A stretch of 64,000 nt of DNA, taken from the NCBI GenBank assembly GCA_019116445.1, contig DXBP01000064.1:1-64000 (forward strand). Reading direction: 5' to 3'. The notes under the pieces were generated by a model that was not told where the DNA came from, made no database searches, and was given only the letters and a program-made list of their open reading frames with translations. Source of the DNA: Candidatus Gemmiger excrementigallinarum. GTDB taxonomy: Bacteria > Bacillota > Clostridia > Oscillospirales > Ruminococcaceae. Each line of letters opens with the position of its first letter. Positions within the stretch are counted from its first letter, which is position 1. This document shows positions 61,026-64,000 of the stretch, one piece after another. Made by a program: the position numbers and the translations under genes.

Positions 61026-61042
61026 AGGAGTATTGATTTTTC

Positions 61043-61735
61043 ATGATCTATATCGTCGAAGATGACGCCAGCATCCGCGAGCTGGAGCAGTACGCCCTGC
61101 AGACCAACGGCTACGAGGCCACCGGCTGTGAGGACGGCGCCGGCTTTTGGGCCGCGCTGCGCAATGCAGCCCCCGATCTGGTGATCCTGGATGTCATGCT
61201 GCCCGACGAGGACGGCTACCAGATTCTGAACAAGCTGCGGGCCGACCCTGCCACCCGCGCCATCCCCGTCATCATGGTGACGGCCAAGACCAGCGAGATC
61301 GACGTCGTCAAGGGATTGGACCACGGCGCCGACGATTATCTGTGCAAGCCTTTCGGCATCATGGAGTTCATCTCCCGGGTAAAAGCCGTGCTGCGCCGCG
61401 CCGCAGCCGCTGCCCCCGCCCCGGCCCCCAAGACGCTGACCTTCGGCACCATTGTGCTGGACGATATGGCCCGCACCGTGCGGGTGGACGGCGCCCCGGT
61501 GGAACTTACCTTTAAAGAATATTCCCTGCTGCATCTGTTTCTGGAACATCCCGAGCAGGTGCTGGCCCGGGAACGCATCATGAAAGAAGTGTGGGACACC
61601 GACGATCTGCTGGAATCCCGCACCATTGATATGCACGTGCGGACGCTGCGCCAGAAGCTGGGCGCAGCGGGGGAAGCCATCCGCACCGTGCGCAAAGTGG
61701 GCTACAAGCTGAGCACGGAGGGCACCGATGAGTGA
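61043..61735 (+). CDS. phoP: phosphate-regulon response regulator (OmpR/PhoB family)
   Basis: 230 residues. Receiver domain with phospho-acceptor Asp50 (VILDVMLPDEDGY), acidic pocket D7/D8 and Lys in LCKPFG; an Ala/Pro linker (about 118-130); C-terminal winged helix with LTFKEYSLLHLFLEHPEQVL and TIDMHVRTLRQKLG. Named by context: next to a Na+/Pi carrier, phoR and the pst operon with PhoP boxes. AAAGGAGTATTGATTTTTC precedes the ATG. Confidence 0.93.
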   Translation: MIYIVEDDASIRELEQYALQTNGYEATGCEDGAGFWAALRNAAPDLVILDVMLPDEDGYQILNKLRADPATRAIPVIMVTAKTSEIDVVKGLDHGADDYLCKPFGIMEFISRVKAVLRRAAAAAPAPAPKTLTFGTIVLDDMARTVRVDGAPVELTFKEYSLLHLFLEHPEQVLARERIMKEVWDTDDLLESRTIDMHVRTLRQKLGAAGEAIRTVRKVGYKLSTEGTDE

Positions 61736-63128
61736 CGAGGAGCGCCGGCAGACCCGGCCCCGGAGCATGACCCGACGGTATCGCCGGGGATTGATCATGG
61801 TAGGGGTGCTCTGCGTGGTAGCCACCCTGATCGCGGCCACGCTGCTGTTCCAGCGCAGCTACACCGAGCGGGTGGACCGCTACCTGCGGGCGCTGTGCAC
61901 AACGATGGCCGACGGCTATCTGCTGCGCGGCACCGGCGATCCCCAGGACCTGGTGCAGCTGGCCGCCGACACCGGCGTGCGCTGCACGCTGATTGCCGAG
62001 GACGGCACCGTATTGTATGACAACGAAAGCGCCGCTGCCCTGCCCAGCCACGCCGACCGGCCGGAGTTCCGGCAGGCACTGGCGGAAGGCAGCGGCACCA
62101 GCACCCGGGAAAGCAAGACCATGGACCGGGAAACCCACTACTACGCCCTGCGGCTGGACACCCCTGCCGGGGTACAGGTGCTGCGCGTGGGCGAGGAAGT
62201 GGACAACATCTGGGGCCTGAGCGCCGATACCCTGCCTCTGCTGGTCTGCGCCCTGGTGGTAATTCTGCTGGGAGCGGGGCTGTTCTCGGCCTGGCTGACC
62301 CGCCTGCTGGTGCAGCCCATCAACCGCCTGGCGGAAAACCTGGATACCATCGAGGCCGACGTCCCCTACGAGGAACTGATCCCCCTGGCGCGCACGGTGC
62401 AGACCGACCGCAAACTGCGGGAGGACAACGAAACCATGCGCCGGGAGTTCACGGCCAATGTGAGCCACGAGCTGAAAACGCCGCTGACCAGCATTTCCGG
62501 CTACGCCGAACTCATCGAAACCGGCATGGCCAAAACCGCCGATGTGCCCACCTTTGCGGCACGTATCCACAAGGAAGCCCAGCGGATGATCGCCCTGGTG
62601 AGCGACATTCTGCAGCTGAGCGAGCTGGACAGCACCCAGGCCGCCCGGGGCCAGAGTGCCCCGCCGGACATGGTGCCGGTGGATCTGGCGGCGCTGGTGA
62701 AAGAGATTGCCCAGACCATGACGGTGAACGCCCGCAAGGCCTACGTCACGCTGCAGTACGATGCCCGGCCCGCCACGGTAAAGGGCTGCCGGGACCAGCT
62801 GGTGGAACTGACCACCAACCTGTGCGACAACGCCATCCGCTACAACCGCCCCGGCGGCCACGTGGAACTGCGCTGCGGCGTGGGGGCCGACGGCTGTCCC
62901 TATCTGGAAGTGGAGGACAACGGCATCGGCATCCCCCAGGACAGCCAGTCCCGGGTGTTCGAGCGGTTCTACCGGGTGGACAAGAGCCGTTCCAAGGCCA
63001 CCGGCGGCACCGGTCTGGGCCTGGCCATTGTCAAGCACATTGCCCTTTTGCACGACGCCCGTATCGACCTGCAAAGCCAGGTGGGCACCGGCACGACCAT
63101 CAAGGTCACTTTTCCCAAAAATTCATGA
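61728..63128 (+). CDS. phoR: phosphate-regulon sensor histidine kinase
   Basis: 466 residues. Two membrane helices (about 20-41 and 167-190) frame an extracytoplasmic sensor domain; then a linker, phospho-acceptor His247 in VSHELKTPLTSISGYAELIE, and ATPase boxes N (LCDNAIRYN), G1 (VEDNGIGIP) and G2 (GGTGLGLAI). Unlike classic PhoR no PAS domain is evident. It overlaps phoP by eight bases (ATGAGTGA). Confidence 0.93.
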   Translation: MSDEERRQTRPRSMTRRYRRGLIMVGVLCVVATLIAATLLFQRSYTERVDRYLRALCTTMADGYLLRGTGDPQDLVQLAADTGVRCTLIAEDGTVLYDNESAAALPSHADRPEFRQALAEGSGTSTRESKTMDRETHYYALRLDTPAGVQVLRVGEEVDNIWGLSADTLPLLVCALVVILLGAGLFSAWLTRLLVQPINRLAENLDTIEADVPYEELIPLARTVQTDRKLREDNETMRREFTANVSHELKTPLTSISGYAELIETGMAKTADVPTFAARIHKEAQRMIALVSDILQLSELDSTQAARGQSAPPDMVPVDLAALVKEIAQTMTVNARKAYVTLQYDARPATVKGCRDQLVELTTNLCDNAIRYNRPGGHVELRCGVGADGCPYLEVEDNGIGIPQDSQSRVFERFYRVDKSRSKATGGTGLGLAIVKHIALLHDARIDLQSQVGTGTTIKVTFPKNS

Positions 63129-63129
63129 A

Positions 63130-63164
63130 CAACGGGGGAACTTTAACGGTTCCTCCGTTGTTTT
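63130..63164 (+). terminator. terminator after phoR
   Basis: Stem CAACGGGGGA/TCCTCCGTTG (one G-U pair), 11-base loop, then TTTT; it overlaps the next promoter's -35. Confidence 0.75.
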
Positions 63165-63187
63165 ATGTCTGTTCCGCGTGGTATAAT
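63158..63187 (+). promoter_or_regulatory. promoter of the nitrite/sulfite reductase gene
   Basis: TTGTTT (63158-63163), 18-base spacer ending TGG, TATAAT (63182-63187), an extended -10. Confidence 0.72.
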
Positions 63188-63242
63188 ACCAATCAGGAAC
63201 CAGAGAACGTAGAAACAATCCGATTTAAAGGAGCAAATCTGT

Positions 63243-64000
63243 ATGAATGAACAATGGCTCAATCTCTACCGCACCGAGATCGAGGAATTCCATAAAAAGA
63301 CCCTGGCTTTTGCCTCCGGGGAACTGTCCCGCAAGGACTACAAAGGCGCTTCCGGCGGTTTCGGCAGCTATGCCCAGCGGGACGGCAGCAAGCACATGCT
63401 GCGTCTGCGCCTGCCCGGCGGCCGCCTGACCCTGCCCCGGCTGCAGTTTCTGGCCCGCATTGCCAACCAGTACAACATCGCCCCGCTGAAGCTCACCACC
63501 TGCGAAACCGTGCAGCTGCACAACCTGACCCCCGAGCTGCTGCCCGTGCTGATGGAACAGGCCGTGGACTGCGACATCATCACCCGGGGCGGCGGCGGCG
63601 ACAACCCCCGCAACGTCATGGCCAGCCCCCTCTCCGGCGTGCAGGCAGGCGAAGCCTTTGACGTAATGCCCTGGGTCGAGGCGGCCAGCAACTATCTGCT
63701 GTCCATCTGCCGGGACATTCACATGCCCCGCAAGCTGAAGATCGCTTTCTGCAACGGGGTGGATGACTGCGTCCACGCCACCTTCCGGGACATGGGCTTC
63801 GTCGCCCAGGCCGACGGCAGCTTCCGTCTGTACATTGCCGGCGGTCTTGGCAACAACCACCGCATGGGCGTGCTGGTGGCCGAGCATCTGCCCGCCTGCG
63901 ATGTGCTGTACGCCATCCGCGCCATGATCGACACCTTCTGCGCCCACGGCAACTACGAGAACCGCGCCAAGGCCCGCACCCGCTATATGCAGGAGACCCT
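63243..64000 (+). CDS. nitrite/sulfite reductase, N-terminal part (3' cut by window edge)
   Basis: About 252 residues are visible from ATG 63243 (after AAAGGAGCAAATCTGT). The ferredoxin-like half-domain (MLRLRLPGGRLTLPRLQFLA, LTTCETVQLHNL) and the siroheme-side R/K-rich region (IITRGGGGDNPRNVMASPLS) match the assimilatory sulfite/nitrite reductase family. The 4Fe-4S/siroheme cysteines would lie beyond the window. The second-domain start (LPACDVLYAIRAMIDTFCAH) is reached. Whether it reduces sulfite or nitrite cannot be told from this half. Confidence 0.92.
   Translation, partial: MNEQWLNLYRTEIEEFHKKTLAFASGELSRKDYKGASGGFGSYAQRDGSKHMLRLRLPGGRLTLPRLQFLARIANQYNIAPLKLTTCETVQLHNLTPELLPVLMEQAVDCDIITRGGGGDNPRNVMASPLSGVQAGEAFDVMPWVEAASNYLLSICRDIHMPRKLKIAFCNGVDDCVHATFRDMGFVAQADGSFRLYIAGGLGNNHRMGVLVAEHLPACDVLYAIRAMIDTFCAHGNYENRAKARTRYMQET

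Overview
The window looks like chromosomal DNA of a GC-rich, Gram-positive, anaerobic gut Firmicute of the Oscillospiraceae/Ruminococcaceae type (Gemmiger, Subdoligranulum or Faecalibacterium relatives). This is inferred from gene content and style: strong AGGAGG ribosome sites, a GlgC-GlgD pair, a sodium-pumping oxaloacetate decarboxylase, PhoP-type direct repeats, a low-GC-Firmicute PstSCAB/PhoU set and many GTG starts. No 16S gene is present, so the genus is a guess. I see no phage, insertion sequence, CRISPR array, tRNA or rRNA gene.

Layout. 1-7.6 kb: end of glycyl-tRNA synthetase, a CBS protein, the Mg2+ transporter mgtE with a short leader ORF, a GNAT acetyltransferase, then the glycogen operon glgC-glgD-glgA. 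8-13.4 kb (minus): pckA followed by the decarboxylase genes oadA, oadG, a two-biotinyl carrier protein and oadB; together these can run PEP to oxaloacetate to pyruvate with ATP and Na+ gradient gain. 13.6-22.3 kb: araD with a degenerate C39-peptidase-like gene, small membrane and unknown genes, a LysR regulator and a divergent heterodimeric ABC exporter. 22.4-31.6 kb (minus): an aldo/keto reductase and the arginine operon argG-H-C-J-B-D-F behind a promoter overlapped by an ARG-box palindrome.

31.7-34.7 kb (minus): a GIY-YIG/GNAT fusion coupled to a MYG1-like gene, a small Cys-rich protein and a class-I amidotransferase-like hydrolase. 34.7-52 kb (minus): a large surface-glycan locus, with most genes overlapping by 1-14 bases. 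It holds three GT4 enzymes, two GT2, a GT11 fucosyltransferase, a GT6 blood-group-type transferase, a GT-C-like membrane protein, a Wzx flippase, a GT-D-like protein, a methyltransferase, an epimerase, a nucleotidyltransferase and an unusual flippase-kinase fusion. The GT11+GT6 pair suggests a histo-blood-group-A/B-like epitope and is the most interesting content.

52-54.1 kb (minus): nudix hydrolase, TrmN6-like methyltransferase and a YesL-like membrane protein. 54.5-63.1 kb: a phosphate regulon, pstS-C-A-B-phoU on the minus strand and Na+/Pi cotransporter-phoP-phoR on the plus strand, diverging from a shared 383-bp region with mirrored PhoP-box arrays. The window ends in a nitrite/sulfite reductase gene.
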